Below, in pieces: positions 21,246 to 31,852 of a stretch of 64,000 nt of DNA. This stretch comes from Tetmemena sp. SeJ-2015 (Eukaryota > Ciliophora > Spirotrichea > Sporadotrichida > Oxytrichidae). The notes beneath the pieces are model-generated. The model saw only the letters and a program-made list of their open reading frames with translations, did no database searches and was not told the origin of the DNA. Position numbers and translations under genes: made by a program. The DNA is taken from NCBI GenBank assembly GCA_027382625.1, contig JAJKFJ010021401.1, positions 1 through 64,000 on the forward strand. Reading direction: 5' to 3'. Positions within the stretch are counted from its first letter, which is position 1; every line of letters starts with the position of its first letter.

Positions 21246-21844
21246 TCATATGGTTTTTAAATCTTAACACCCAATTTAGAAAGAAATAAACTATTTCTTA
21301 GCTGCCTTTTCTTCTTCTTCCCAATCAATAGGATTTCCTGTACCATCCTTGGCTACCTTATCTTTTTTATCATCTAAGAGAGGAGAGTCTTATCTCATGA
21401 AGTCAAAGTTAAGCTTCTGACCTTATTCGATGGCAAAGAAGTTTCTGTTTTCAATACCCTTGGTGTCCCCATAAAAATCTGAGTTCATATTCTTGAACTC
21501 TATTCCTCTAACATCTATGTGATTATTAAACTTAATTTAATAAGCTGATTGAGGATTTTTCCCTTGGCATTGAGATTTGACGACGAGAGTCCTAAAAAGC
21601 CTTAAAAGTCAAAAGTAGGTTTTTCTTTCCTTGTAGCTGAATTTTACTCTTGAGATGGCGAATTCTGTTTTAGATTAGCACTTAAGCACGATTGAAAGAC
21701 CATCACATCTTTCCTCTGCTTCTTTTAAGGAGACATGTACTGAATTGACAACACTCCTTCATTCACTTCTATCACCAGCCTGATTATTCCAGAGTCATAA
21801 TTCACTAGCTAGCAACTTAAAGGGTTCTTTCCTATAAGACACAT
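21246..21844 (-). CDS. Small unknown protein, acidic C-terminus
   Basis: ATG at 21844 (MCLIGKNPLSCQLVNYDSG), TGA at 21246-21248. Readable parts include RLVIEVNEGVLSIQYMS, VRGIEFKNMNSDFYGDTKG and NFFAIEQGQKLNFDFMRQD, ending in NPIDWEEEEKAAKK. The frame changes once near 21553 beside a GGGAAAAA run, so a one-base error or tiny IES is possible. Family not recognised. Confidence 0.5.
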
Positions 21845-21934
21845 TCAGTTTGTGGTATAATTAAATGAGAGATTAAGCAAATTCTATTCTATTGTAAACA
21901 AAGAAAGGCATTAAGTGAAAATAATTAATCTGAA

Positions 21935-22183
21935 ATGGAAAAGTCTAGGAGAAATATGTGTCAATCTAAGGCATAGAAGATCAAGCAACTAGCTCTGATT
22001 TCTCTTTTCATTAATCTGTCATTTTGTTCCTACTTCAATACTATCGAGGAGTTCAGCTTCGATTCATACCTTGGAGAGTACCCCTTGTCTTATGTGACTT
22101 TCGGATCCTCAATAAGCACTAAGAATACTCTAAAGCTCCTTCCTCCAGTTAAAAACGCATCGGGTGCTCTATTTCTCAATCAG
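21935..22183 (+). CDS. Signal-peptide exon, weakly L-type-lectin-like fragment
   Basis: ATG at 21935. A basic start is followed by a hydrophobic segment (IKQLALISLFINLSFC) that looks like a signal peptide, then FSFDSYLGEYPLSYVTFGSS and LKLLPPVKNASGALFLNQ before a GTATG splice-like site. The order hydrophobic leader, Y/F-rich strand, 'LLPP..ASGALF' resembles the start of the L-type (ERGIC-53/VIP36-like) lectin fold. The match is weak and the remainder of such a domain is not seen downstream. It may be the first exon of the next gene or an orphan germline segment. Confidence 0.35.
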
Positions 22184-22229
22184 GTATGTTCATGTGCAAA
22201 ATTATACCTCTATCAATATTTCAACTTGG

Positions 22230-24298
22230 CTTCGATTTCTTTCTTTACTTGAATGTCATATCTTTTTAAATAATTAAATACAAGTGCATTAACAATCATG
22301 AAAAGAAACATCAAGTGAGACTATCTTTTATTACGCTTCAGACGAAGTGCTTGGATGCTATAGACACTCATTTAATAATGTTTGAGATTTTGGAAGAGAA
22401 AATTTAAGCCAAGGAGTTACCAATTTTACTTTATTAGCTTTTATTTATAATTTTGACTGTTCTAAGCTAGACAAAGTATTTCAAGAAACTCCTTGAATAA
22501 ACTTACACTATTCATAAAGAGCAGTCCAAAGTCAAAGAGTATAGTTTCAGTAGAATAAATTGATTCTAAGATGAGCTTTATATCTGACTGGCTCGACCAA
22601 TAAATGACTCTCATTTCCAAACCTGACATTGCTTAGCAAGTACAAAAATAAATTCCACCTATCATAAATCTGAATCCACCAATCTAGGCTGTTGTTCTTT
22701 AGCCGGAAGTCACGTAGTCACCTTAATTACGAACTAAATCTGACACCAATTTATCCATGTTCTCTCAAAAATAGTCCAAGCAAAACCAAAATACTAGCAA
22801 GAACTAAATTCTAGATTATATTGAGCTAGAAGCAGCTGCCAAATCAAAGCAACCCAGTTCAAGTTCCCTGGTCAAGAACGTATCCTAGTCATAATAACTT
22901 AATCTTCAAGGAGTTAAGCCTACAGGCCAGGTTGAAATTCAAATTATAAACCAGAGAGATTAAAAGCAACCAATTTACAAATTATAGTAAATTTTTTAAT
23001 AAATAATTAACCTCACAAATAACTACAGTCACAGCAATCTGAGTAATTGTAAGGTGCAGCAGCTGTTTAAAAGAAAACAATTGTCCTGGGTTAGTAAAAT
23101 ACAAATGCTTAAGTCCCTCCACCTTAGCCGTCTAGCTTCTCTAAGAGTAACTCCATAGGTACAAGAACTAATGGTGAAGATAGCAAATCTTAATAAAGAA
23201 GTACTTTGTATCAATCCAAGGCACTTATTTAGGGAAATAACAGGTTATATAAGCAGCCAATAATCCTTACAGTGAGGGAAGCGATGTAACCAAATCTCAG
23301 CAATTAGATAAAAGCTAAAAGAGCAAAAGAGATGATATTTATATCTACTATATTTAAAACCCAATACTTTAATTTAAGCTTTAATGGGATCACCAGAAAG
23401 ACACTACTTCCACATTTGGAACGGTTACTGTTTTGTATTTACTAGAATATGGCATCGGTGTTAAAGTTAATGGAGTTGAATAATTTAGACAAGTCTATTA
23501 AGGTAAAGCTCACAGGTGTATTATAACAGATCTTAATCCAAGGACTAATTACAGAATAAGAGTAGCAGCAGCTCTCTCTGCCCCTGAAAACCAAAAAGAA
23601 ATATAGGAGGTTGGTGAATGGTCAGACATAATTCAAGTTTCAACCCTTGATAATCAAAAGATAAATCTTGCTCCTTAGAATGAAGATTTTGTAACTCGCT
23701 ATAATCCTCTTGTGCATGGGCATGGCGACTAGCAATTAGAAATGGACAGCTCTTTTATAAGCACTTACTCTATGACTAACCTTCATTAGCACACAAATAG
23801 GATGCTTAATTTCCAAAATGACAGCTATGTGTTTAGCAAGCCTTTCTATATTCATGGAGATTAAGAATGGACATTTGGAAAGCACTTCTTCCAAGTTGAT
23901 GCAATGGTGTAGGATCCTCTAGAGATAACTAAGACCGATTACAACTTCTCTTGCTATTTGACAGTAGGGCTGATTTGCACAGTCATTCCCAAAAACTCCA
24001 GCAGCACATAGTCAACATCTAAAGAGAAAACCCCTGGAAAGAACTCTAACAATACAAGCAAAAATAAGAGCAATACAAGTTCAAGTCAACCTAAAAAAGA
24101 AGAGCTAGAATAAGTTATAGTCGGCTGCAAAGTGGGAGTTAAGGATTCCGCTTAAGTTCAAGTGTACATAAATCTGGAGAAGCATCTTTTGCTTTGTATC
24201 GCTAATGGAAAAATTAACGAGAAGTTTGACTTGAGTAAATACACTAGTTAAGTCATAATGGGAAATCATATCATTCCATTGTAATTAAAAATTCAATG
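22230..24298 (+). CDS. FN3-domain protein, TRIM-like layout
   Basis: The 5' end is unresolved. Early sequence has KYKCINNHEKKHQVRL, like the last part of a B-box zinc finger, followed by a helical stretch (TKCLDAIDTHLIMFEILEEK). A Ser/Gln-rich linker with PPPQPSSFSKSNSIGTR follows. A fibronectin type III domain is clear from about 23385: LQWDHQKDTTSTFGTV, CIITDLNPRTNYRIRVAAA and VGEWSDIIQVST. The C-terminal 220 residues (MTNLHQHTNRMLNFQND, DYNFSCYLTVGLICTVIPK) look beta-rich and could be a divergent SPRY-type domain, as in B-box-coiled coil-FN3-SPRY proteins. Ends at a TGA near 24298. Several introns or IESs in the middle were not placed. Confidence 0.55.
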
Positions 24299-24857
24299 AT
24301 AATACATCTTTAGGGCAACTTATTATTTTTAAATATAAATATGTGAATCATAAACATGAGAAAGATGAAGAAAGCTCTTTCTGAGGGTCTTATTTGGTTG
24401 TAATCTCTTGAGCTCTAGTCTCTATAAATTTAGGATATGATGTGAGTTGGCATCTAGTTTGTGTTAGTAGTTTGTTTTAAGTTATTTTTTAAGCCTGATT
24501 TTTAAAAGATCAACTTTGAACCCAAATGTAGTGCTTTTTATCAGAATTTAGTCTCATCCAACTATTTATTATAATTTAAACCCTCTCTTTAATTTATGGG
24601 AATATAATTCTACAATAAAATATAAGATCTAGTTTATTCAATTCCAGCGACTTGAAGAATAATTTTATTTAAGCATTAATTTTGAAATTATGCACATCTT
24701 TATCATTATTTTATACTTATAATGACAGATATTTTAATAAAAAGCCTACTACTATCAATTTTAACTATTTATTATAATTTAAATATCAGCTTATTCGAAA
24801 AGCATACACCTCTTCAAATGGAACGCTTAATGCCGGCAAATATTTATTTAATCTCAA
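24299..24857. other. AT-rich intergenic stretch
   Basis: Mostly A/T sequence between two plus-strand genes. A short frame from an ATG near 24366 (MKKALSEGLIWLQSLEL) ends within 75 bases and has no support. I see no RNA gene or repeat. Confidence 0.4.
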
Positions 24858-27800
24858 ATGTGTGAGCCAAGTCAGGAAATGGAGTGCTATCAGTATATCC
24901 CTAGCACCAGAGTTTCGAGAAATTGCGACCCTTATAGACTTTTATAAATTACATTTAGACTGTGCGACTTTAGCCGCAACATCTTAATAATAATCTGCGA
25001 GTTTCTTAGCTTCCATCAGATAGTGTCACTGGTGGCAGCTAACAAAAGGATCAAAGGTAAACTTGATAATTTCTTAGAAGCTTCCTCCTCTCACGAGGTT
25101 TCCTACTTCAAGAGGCGGGCCATCATCAACTTCCAAAGCTTCTTCTTTGAGCAGTTCCCCAGCTACGAGAGTTTCTTTATTAGAATGAGCTCTATCACCA
25201 ACTCCTTAAATCAAGTCACTAAATTATTATATCCTGTCAAAACATTCCTGAAATGCATAGCTACTCATTGGGTGTTTTCGGTTCATCTCTCTGCTCATCG
25301 CCAAGCACCTACCAAAATTTTCTTCCCCTCACAAAGCAATCTTCTTTGTGTGTTTATTCCCAAAAGAGTTTACCAATTTTCAAGAAGCAACCTTCTATAT
25401 CTTGCCCCTTTGACCTAGCTAGAGATGAACTCGCCTCCAGGAGGGACAACAAGAAGTAGCTGTTAGAAAAAGCAGAAGATGACAAAACATCTGCTACTCA
25501 ATACATCTACTTTAATGTGTATAATATTTTAGTTCAATACATTGATGAGACATTCAAAATATGGAGGGCTATTTACATGAAAGTTTTGGAGAACAAGCAA
25601 AGCTTTATAGACGCGGTTCAATCGGACTTTTACTCTATCTTTATTCAGCACCCTGAGGACTTTGCCAAGGAAATTTTTCTCGACCCCTCTCTTGCTGAGA
25701 ACCCAGTTTTCGCACTTCCATAGCTCCAGAGAGAGAACTTTGCAAAGAAGGGACAGTTCTATAGGACAGAAAAGATTCTCGTGCAATCTTTCCAGTCGTA
25801 CTTCCGCAAATACTCCGTAGACAGTGCCAAATAAAAGCTCTGGGAGCTGAATGAGTCAATTCAAGCCCAGTATCATAGATTTAAATAAGTGAAATCTTAT
25901 CATGCTAATGATGCTACAAAGAATATGATTTTACAGCTATTAGGAAAGTAAAGTGCCTCCAACGCGACAAAGGAGGACCTTGGAATTTCACAGTCTACTA
26001 ATATGACCACTTCCACAGCTGCTTCAACCATGAATCCAATTACTAATCGCTCATCATCTCTTTAGTATCCTTTCTAAATGGCCTCGGAAACAGTATCACA
26101 GCTGGACGAAGATGAAGAGATATCAAACACTTGCAAATCAAGGTCAGATATACTCTTTGGGTTCATGCCCGATTGTAAGTTAAAAATTAAAAAGCATAAA
26201 ATTTCCGCCTATTCTATGTTAGCTTCTTTTTTAACTAAATTTGTAGCAATCGACGTGACTAATCTAGAAGATTGTTCTGAATTAGGACTTGCCTTATAAA
26301 ATCTGTAGATGTCAGAAAAGGGCTTTCAACCAAAAAATAACTTCTTTGATTAGTGCTTTGAACCTCTACTTGGTGAACAATAGCAAAACAGAAGCAGCAT
26401 ATCTCAAGTCTATTCTGATGTATCATCTTACACTTTGAGGTAATTAATTCAAAGCCTTCTTGTCAAATTATGTTGATATTTGCAAGTCTACCAAATAATT
26501 TTGGATTTTGTAATCTTTGCTTTCTTTCTAGAATCATTCTCTCAGATAGCTTTCATAATTATTCTTAACCATATGCTGGTATTGATTAGTGTTTCATGTT
26601 GTCTAAATATTTAATAGGTAATTCTAGCTGCTATGTAACGCTCATCATTAGCAACTTGAATTCGTGCTTTAGCAAATTCAGATGGCTCCTCCTCAAAAAT
26701 AAGACCTCTTCATTTATATGGAAGATTACATTGTCAAGGAAAAAAATCTGCGCTTCCTCCTCAAAAGGATACCTCAGATGTACCCAGTTGCTGAGTCTTT
26801 CAAAGAAACACTTCTTAAGCATGGCGTCATCAATGATAGCTAGCTCAGAACGGAACCTTATGTTGCTGAGTTCATCCTTCTTGAGCTAATTTAGAAATTG
26901 AATGCTCTTTATTTATTACACACCACTTTAATTAAATGGACTCGATTTGGATGAATGAGACTTACAGACGCCAAGGCGATAACTTGATAGAAGTAGTAAA
27001 GAAAGAAATAACTCATGTGCACCACTTGGACAGGATATCTGAGCTTGCAGATAAGAAAGACACTTTCCGCAAACTCATCAACCTCATTCACTAAATGGAG
27101 TTCAACATTGAAAATGAAAGCGCATTCTTGCAGGTACAAACTTCTCATCTGCTTCCGCTTAAAAGAATGGTAATACTTTTTGTCGGGCTTAATTTTTCCT
27201 ACAGTTATAAAGTCTATCAAGTATATTTAATTTCATTTAAATTATAAATCTGACAATAAAGGAACGGGAGCTTTAAAGTACGAAGAATTGGAACTTCATG
27301 TTCAGAAAACTGTGAAAACTATGCTCAAAACTATGCAGCGCTGCTCACAAACCACCTCTGAATTCTTAAAATACTGCGAATAATACGAAAGCTATGAGTT
27401 CTATAATAATTTGATTATAATTTGATTCCACTTGATTTAAGAGCTTGAGTATTTCTACATATTGATGAAGAAGCACTATCTTTCGAAAGCTTTTTGCAAA
27501 GAGTTCTAGATCAAGCTCGATAATAACAAGTACTAGAAGGATCAACCAAATTCAAGATGCTCTAGTCCTCTTTCTCATCTCTCTGCTTATAAGGACCTTA
27601 ATCTCTGCCAAATCTTGCCACCTGAGCTAAGGGACTCCTTCTTCCAATAACATTTAAAAATTTAATATGAGAGTTAAAATGCATAACTTGTCAAGAATTT
27701 GTTTAAGGAACAATCTTTTAAGGAGTTCATGGAGTCAGATTATTATAGAAATTCAGTTTAATTATTCGGATAATAATCGATTTGCTTAATTTTGTTTTGC

Positions 27801-28500
27801 ATTAGTTGATGTAATCTCTGTTTGTGCTTTTCCATATTGAGTCTCAGTCGAAGTATGACTTTGCTCTTCAGATGAATCAGCTCATGCTTCAGTACCACAT
27901 GTAATTAGATGATTTGTAGAGGCAATATCCGGATCTTTATGGTGAGAGAGAAAACAGCGAGGAGGAAAAAGAAGAGGTCTGTGGCGTGCCTACCCTTGGA
28001 AAAGTTGGTTACGGAGAGGTAATAAGACCAAAGTATGAATAAGATGGTTGCCAGGGCGGTCCATTTACATTAATTGGTAAATTATCTATTATTGAAATAA
28101 TATCACAGGGTCAGATGAGGACGAAGACTTGGAACTCCCGCTCAACTCTCCTCCCGAGCTATGCAGAGGCTACTCAGATCAGAAGCGACAGTACCAGAAA
28201 GCATTTAAGGCAGTACTATTCTAAGTATTTAGCAGAACTGAAGCCGAATATAACTTCAGAGACTAAGTCAAAAAGAAGAGAGAAGAAGAGCAAAAGCAGC
28301 ATATTCAAGCTTTACAAGCTTAAATTAACTAATTCAACTTTAACACTCAAAACATATAACACAGATAATAATAGGTATAATATGCAATGATAGAATTTTA
28401 ATTATAAATTTACAGAATACGATATTCATAATAGGCTTAAAAAATTGATAAGCTAATATATCCACATTAAATTGGTTAAAATAAAGTTAAAGACCTTTGA
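24858..28500 (+). CDS. Large F-box-like protein, unknown role
   Basis: ATG at 24858 (MCEPSQEMECYQYIPSTR). Near residue 40-65, ILIIICEFLSFHQIVSLV followed by AANKRIKGKLDNF has the pattern of an F-box helix pair, which would link it to SCF ubiquitin ligases; this is a weak call. The long middle (WRAIYMKVLENKQSFIDAV, QRENFAKKGQFYRTEKILV) is helical and unknown. A region at 27290-27760 ending SFKEFMESDYYRNSV resembles the last helices of an RGS domain, also weak. The tail is acidic then Q/K-rich (SDEDEDLELPLNSPPELCRG, KKREEEQKQHIQALQAQI) and ends at a TGA at 28498-28500. Several introns (GGTAATT near 26440, GTACAAAC near 27134) interrupt it; it could be two genes. Confidence 0.45.
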
Positions 28501-28542
28501 AATAATCTATTTACCTATCTTGATAATTTTGATTTACTTTTG

Positions 28543-29352
28543 GGAACTGTAATAAAATAATGCCGTCATTTCTACACCTCAAACTACAACTACAGCAATC
28601 CAAGGGCAAGTGACAGAGAACTAGTAACAACAGCCTAATTTATCGTAAATTCAACCCTCCTCTTTTCCTTCAAGCAATTTTTCGATATCTCCAACTCAGA
28701 CAGGGTAAATAGGATTACAAGGCCTCCCTGATTTAGACGACTTTGAATTTGAAATGGAAGACCTTCCAGATCCTTCCTTCCTAATGAGTTCCTTCACTAC
28801 TGGCTCTAGACAGCAAAGCCAAATGAATACCAATGAAAGCACGATGGCTTTAGATGCCTTCCCTTCTCCAGCAATGAATTTCTTCAATGGAAATTTAGGA
28901 AAGCTTCCCAATTTCCAGAAAGAATCCTTTCAATCCTCTTCATAATTCTCTTTAGTACAAGCGAACATGAGTTACAATGGAGGGTAAAATTATGGCAACG
29001 TGTTTCCCTAATTTGGAAATTCCTTGCCTTCATCTCAATAGCCTTGGCAGCAGTTTACACATGAGGAAAGCAAGGCAGACATGATGAATCTAAAACCTAG
29101 GATGTTTGGAGATAACTTAGGCCCAACAAGAAGTGCTCCTACCAGCTATTAGTCTAGTGACTTGAATGGATAATCCTAAATAGCGTCTAATGAATAAATA
29201 TTTTCCTTTATTAGTCACATGCTGACCGGATTGCAAAAAATGATGATGATGAAATGTTAATTTAGGATTAGAGAGACTAACTCAAGCCTAAGAACGAGTT
29301 TGATTTCAAACCTGCAAACAACTCATTCTTAGGCAGAGAGAAGTTTCTCTGA
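28543..29352 (+). CDS. Q/N/F-rich low-complexity protein
   Basis: Open from about 28543 with no clear start codon. It has a Q/T/S-rich part, an acidic patch (LPDLDDFEFEMEDLPDPSF) and N/Q/G-rich repeats (YNGGQNYGNVFPQFGNS). After a frame change near 29220 it continues as DRIAKNDDDEMLIQDQRDQ and NEFDFKPANNSFLGREKFL, then a TGA at 29350-29352. The acidic-hydrophobic patch is the kind found in activation or short linear motifs, but this is only a composition argument. Unknown family. Confidence 0.5.
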
Positions 29353-29790
29353 TAGTATAAAGTTTCAAGGCTTCTTTTAAAACAAGATTAGTTTAAGTAG
29401 ATGTGTGTGGTGAGTTAAATTTAGATAAAAACAATATCAATCAAAGAAGCCCCAAACATAGCCAACCTTATTGGTTGGTTTCATATTTGTCATTAAGTTT
29501 CTAAACTTTTAAATTAAAATTATTAATTTTGAAAATTATAGTCATAATCTTAAGCAAGTATTCTTTCAAAACTTAAAAGTTTAAATACTCTAAAATGCTT
29601 TACATTCATAATTTTATAAAAGCAACTTTCTTTATCTCTTAATTTTGTTAAAAATAGAAAAAATATTAAATTTAAGAAATTAAAAGTTTTTCTTTTTATT
29701 AAAAAAATATTTCTCATTTAAGAATATAACCAATAAAACTATTACCAAAATTCTAAACTCAATATATTTAAAGAGACCATAGCATATGTT
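29353..29790. other. AT-rich intergenic stretch between convergent genes
   Basis: Very AT-rich with A and T runs. No coding frame, RNA gene or repeat recognised. It lies between a plus-strand stop and a minus-strand stop, so it holds two 3' flanks. Confidence 0.5.
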
Positions 29791-30872
29791 TCAGGATGTT
29801 TCGATAAGTGTGGCTTCAAAAAATGTTTGATTGGATTTGAATACCATTCCATTTTCAATGTCGCAGTCCTCGTTTAAGTACAGCCATGTTCCATTAGTGC
29901 TCTCTCTGCCTTCGTGGCCATCTGTAAGGACCCACTACTCATCCTCGTATTTGATAGTTGCTTGCGCTTTTGACAATAACTTATCCTCGATCCTAATGTC
30001 GCAGTTTGGCGTTCTTCCAATTATTATTTCCTGCATCTCATTTTAGAATGAGAACACTTCTGGTTAGTCAGCCTTAACAACTGAGAATATACTTAAAACA
30101 TAGACACATATATATTTGTATTTGGCATATCTTGAGTCTGAGTTTCATAGGAACTTTATTCTGTGCGACTACTCCTTTTAAATCTTCCTGAGCTTTGAAC
30201 AGATTTGCCACTATGTAAGACTCTCCCATGTTAAGCAAGTAGTTATCCCTTAAAATGATAGGGCGTGTTAGTTTCACAAAGGCTCCATAGCCTACTCCAA
30301 GGTCTTTGATTTTGTACTTGAGAGAATATATGTCGAAGTAGATTTGGAATTGTCTTCCCCTATGCTTCTCTTTTTCTTCTTCATTTTTGGTGGGAATCAC
30401 AAAGTCATTCACGATTTCTTTCTAAAATAAAAGTTAAAATGCCCCCAGACTTATTATAGATACTTACTTCAAATGACTGGCTCTTTGAATCATTCATCTC
30501 TTCGTTGCTTGTTCCAGTTGCTCCCATCTAAAAAAGAATCATCAAAGAGGTAGGATTGAGATAGTTATACCCTTGCATTAGATCTTGTTTATTTTTTGAT
30601 AGACTTCTTGCACCCGAAATATGTGAATCCATCCTCAGCTACTCTTAAAGATTTCTTGTTCTCAAGCCCAAGTGGGTTTATATAGATTACTTCTCCTTTA
30701 TCCAAGAATGCAGAACTTAAAACCTATCCAAAGTATAAGACAAATATTCCTAAGTTACCTTTAACTCCAATTTTGGAACCTAACTAACTAGCTCTCTGAG
30801 TTACTTTTGTCTCTCTGGATTGACTTAAGTTGCAATTTTCAAGTCATTGCCCGCACTATTCAAATTAGACAT
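29791..30872 (-). CDS. FHA-domain protein
   Basis: Phosphothreonine-binding FHA protein. ATG at 30872 (MSNLNSAGNDLKIATQVN), TGA at 29791-29793. The N-terminal half is interrupted by short introns and contains EVIYINPLGLENKKSLRV. One FHA-like strand set comes first (YKIKDLGVGYGAFVKL, ILRDNYLLNMGESYIVANL), then a canonical FHA core: EIIIGRTPNCDIRIEDKLL, SKAQATIKYEDEQWVLTDG, ESTNGTWLYLNED. The GR, S-K and NGTW residues expected for phosphopeptide binding are present. About 300 residues. Its start lies inside the last bases of the small gene upstream. Confidence 0.82.
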
Positions 30873-31289
30873 TTTGTAAATGAAAAGTGTACTGGAAGTT
30901 GGAATTGGTGTGATAGGTAGACATCTAGGTATTCTGCACGTTAGCCCCTGCCGAGCAAAATAAACTCAAAATTATCTATCATATCAGCTCTTGTTGTTCT
31001 TTTAACTGTTAGTGCCCTAATATCTCATCTGTTGCTTCTAATCCTTCATCAATTGTTGAAGTTCAGTCTTTGGAATGGGAGATGTCCGCTTGACTTCTGT
31101 GTTTGCAGAATTTTCCACCTCAGTAACACAGTTTCTGCAACTGAAGTTGCTGTTAGAACACCATGCTTGTTCCTAAAAATAAAAGTCCATTACACCATTT
31201 CATCAAGTAGGAACAGTCAAAATCCATCATGAATGTCTTTTGTTAAAATGGGGATGACTTACTCTGAGTCTGCTCTCGTTCCCACCCAT
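30860..31289 (-). CDS. Small protein with N-myristoylation-type start
   Basis: ATG at 31289 begins MGGNESRLR, a good N-myristoylation consensus (Gly2, Ser6), then a GTAAGTC...TTTAG intron of about 90 nt. The next exon reads EQAWCSNSNFSCRNCVTEV and QLMKDQKQQMRYQGTN. Without further splicing it stops at 30984. With a 31-nt GTTAAAA...GATAG intron it continues as NFEFILLGRGQRAEYLDVY to a TGA at 30860-30862, overlapping the FHA gene start by about 12 bp. Family unknown; a membrane-tethered adaptor is possible. Confidence 0.45.
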
Positions 31290-31349
31290 GATCAGTTAAA
31301 TTATTTTACAAATTAAATTGATTATTTCTACTTTTCTTATCACGTTTAA

Positions 31350-31852
31350 TTCAAATTCCCTATTCCTTGTTGATAAGACATTATTATTTCAAAGAGAAGT
31401 AAAGTCTTTTTCCTTATCAAATTCTATTTAGTCAACCAAGTTGGAACAGTAATTTGAAAACATCAGAAGAGGCCGCGCATCGACAGCTAACTCTCTTGAA
31501 GAGTTTACCAGAGAATTTATCAGGTCTTATGCTTTACTCTCTACAGACCTAAGTGCAGATCAGTTCTCACTATCTCTAAATCAAAAGTTTCATCAATTCA
31601 TTTATCCTTATTTAAGTTTGACTCAAGGATGGAGCAGTATTAAGACAAAATCAAGCAAAATTCGCAATCCAAGAACTTCAATCAGACAATTTTGATATCA
31701 TTAGCTTGCGTGGCAGTGCTAACAGTGTGGCTCAAGCTCAGAAGCTTATAGAAGCAGTTTTTGATTTGAGTTAGATTCAGAATGTAGCTAGTGATTAATT
31801 AAGTTCTTAAAGTGGAGCTAATTTAACTGTAATAATTTACTAATTTAAATGA
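31350..31852 (+). CDS. Small protein, possibly Alba-like
   Basis: Start codon not found; coding from about 31350. Reads SLEEFTREFIRSYALLSTD, then across a 28-bp IES FIYPYLRQNQAKFAIQELQ and DNFDIISLRGSANSVAQAQ, ending KLIEAVFDLSQIQNV...LTVIIYQFK at a TGA at 31850-31852. The 'isLrGsANsvaqAqkLIea' pattern resembles the RNA/DNA-binding Alba/Rpp20 fold, but the match is weak. Its stop overlaps the next gene's first ATG (ATGA). Confidence 0.4.
31617..31644. other. Tiny IES (28 bp), pointer TTAAG
   Basis: TTAAG at 31612-31616 and 31640-31644. Removal gives IYPYLRQNQAKFAIQ. A 22-nt GT...AG mini-intron (GTTTGACTC...GCAG) would restore frame equally well, so the IES call is preferred but not certain. 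Confidence 0.5.
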
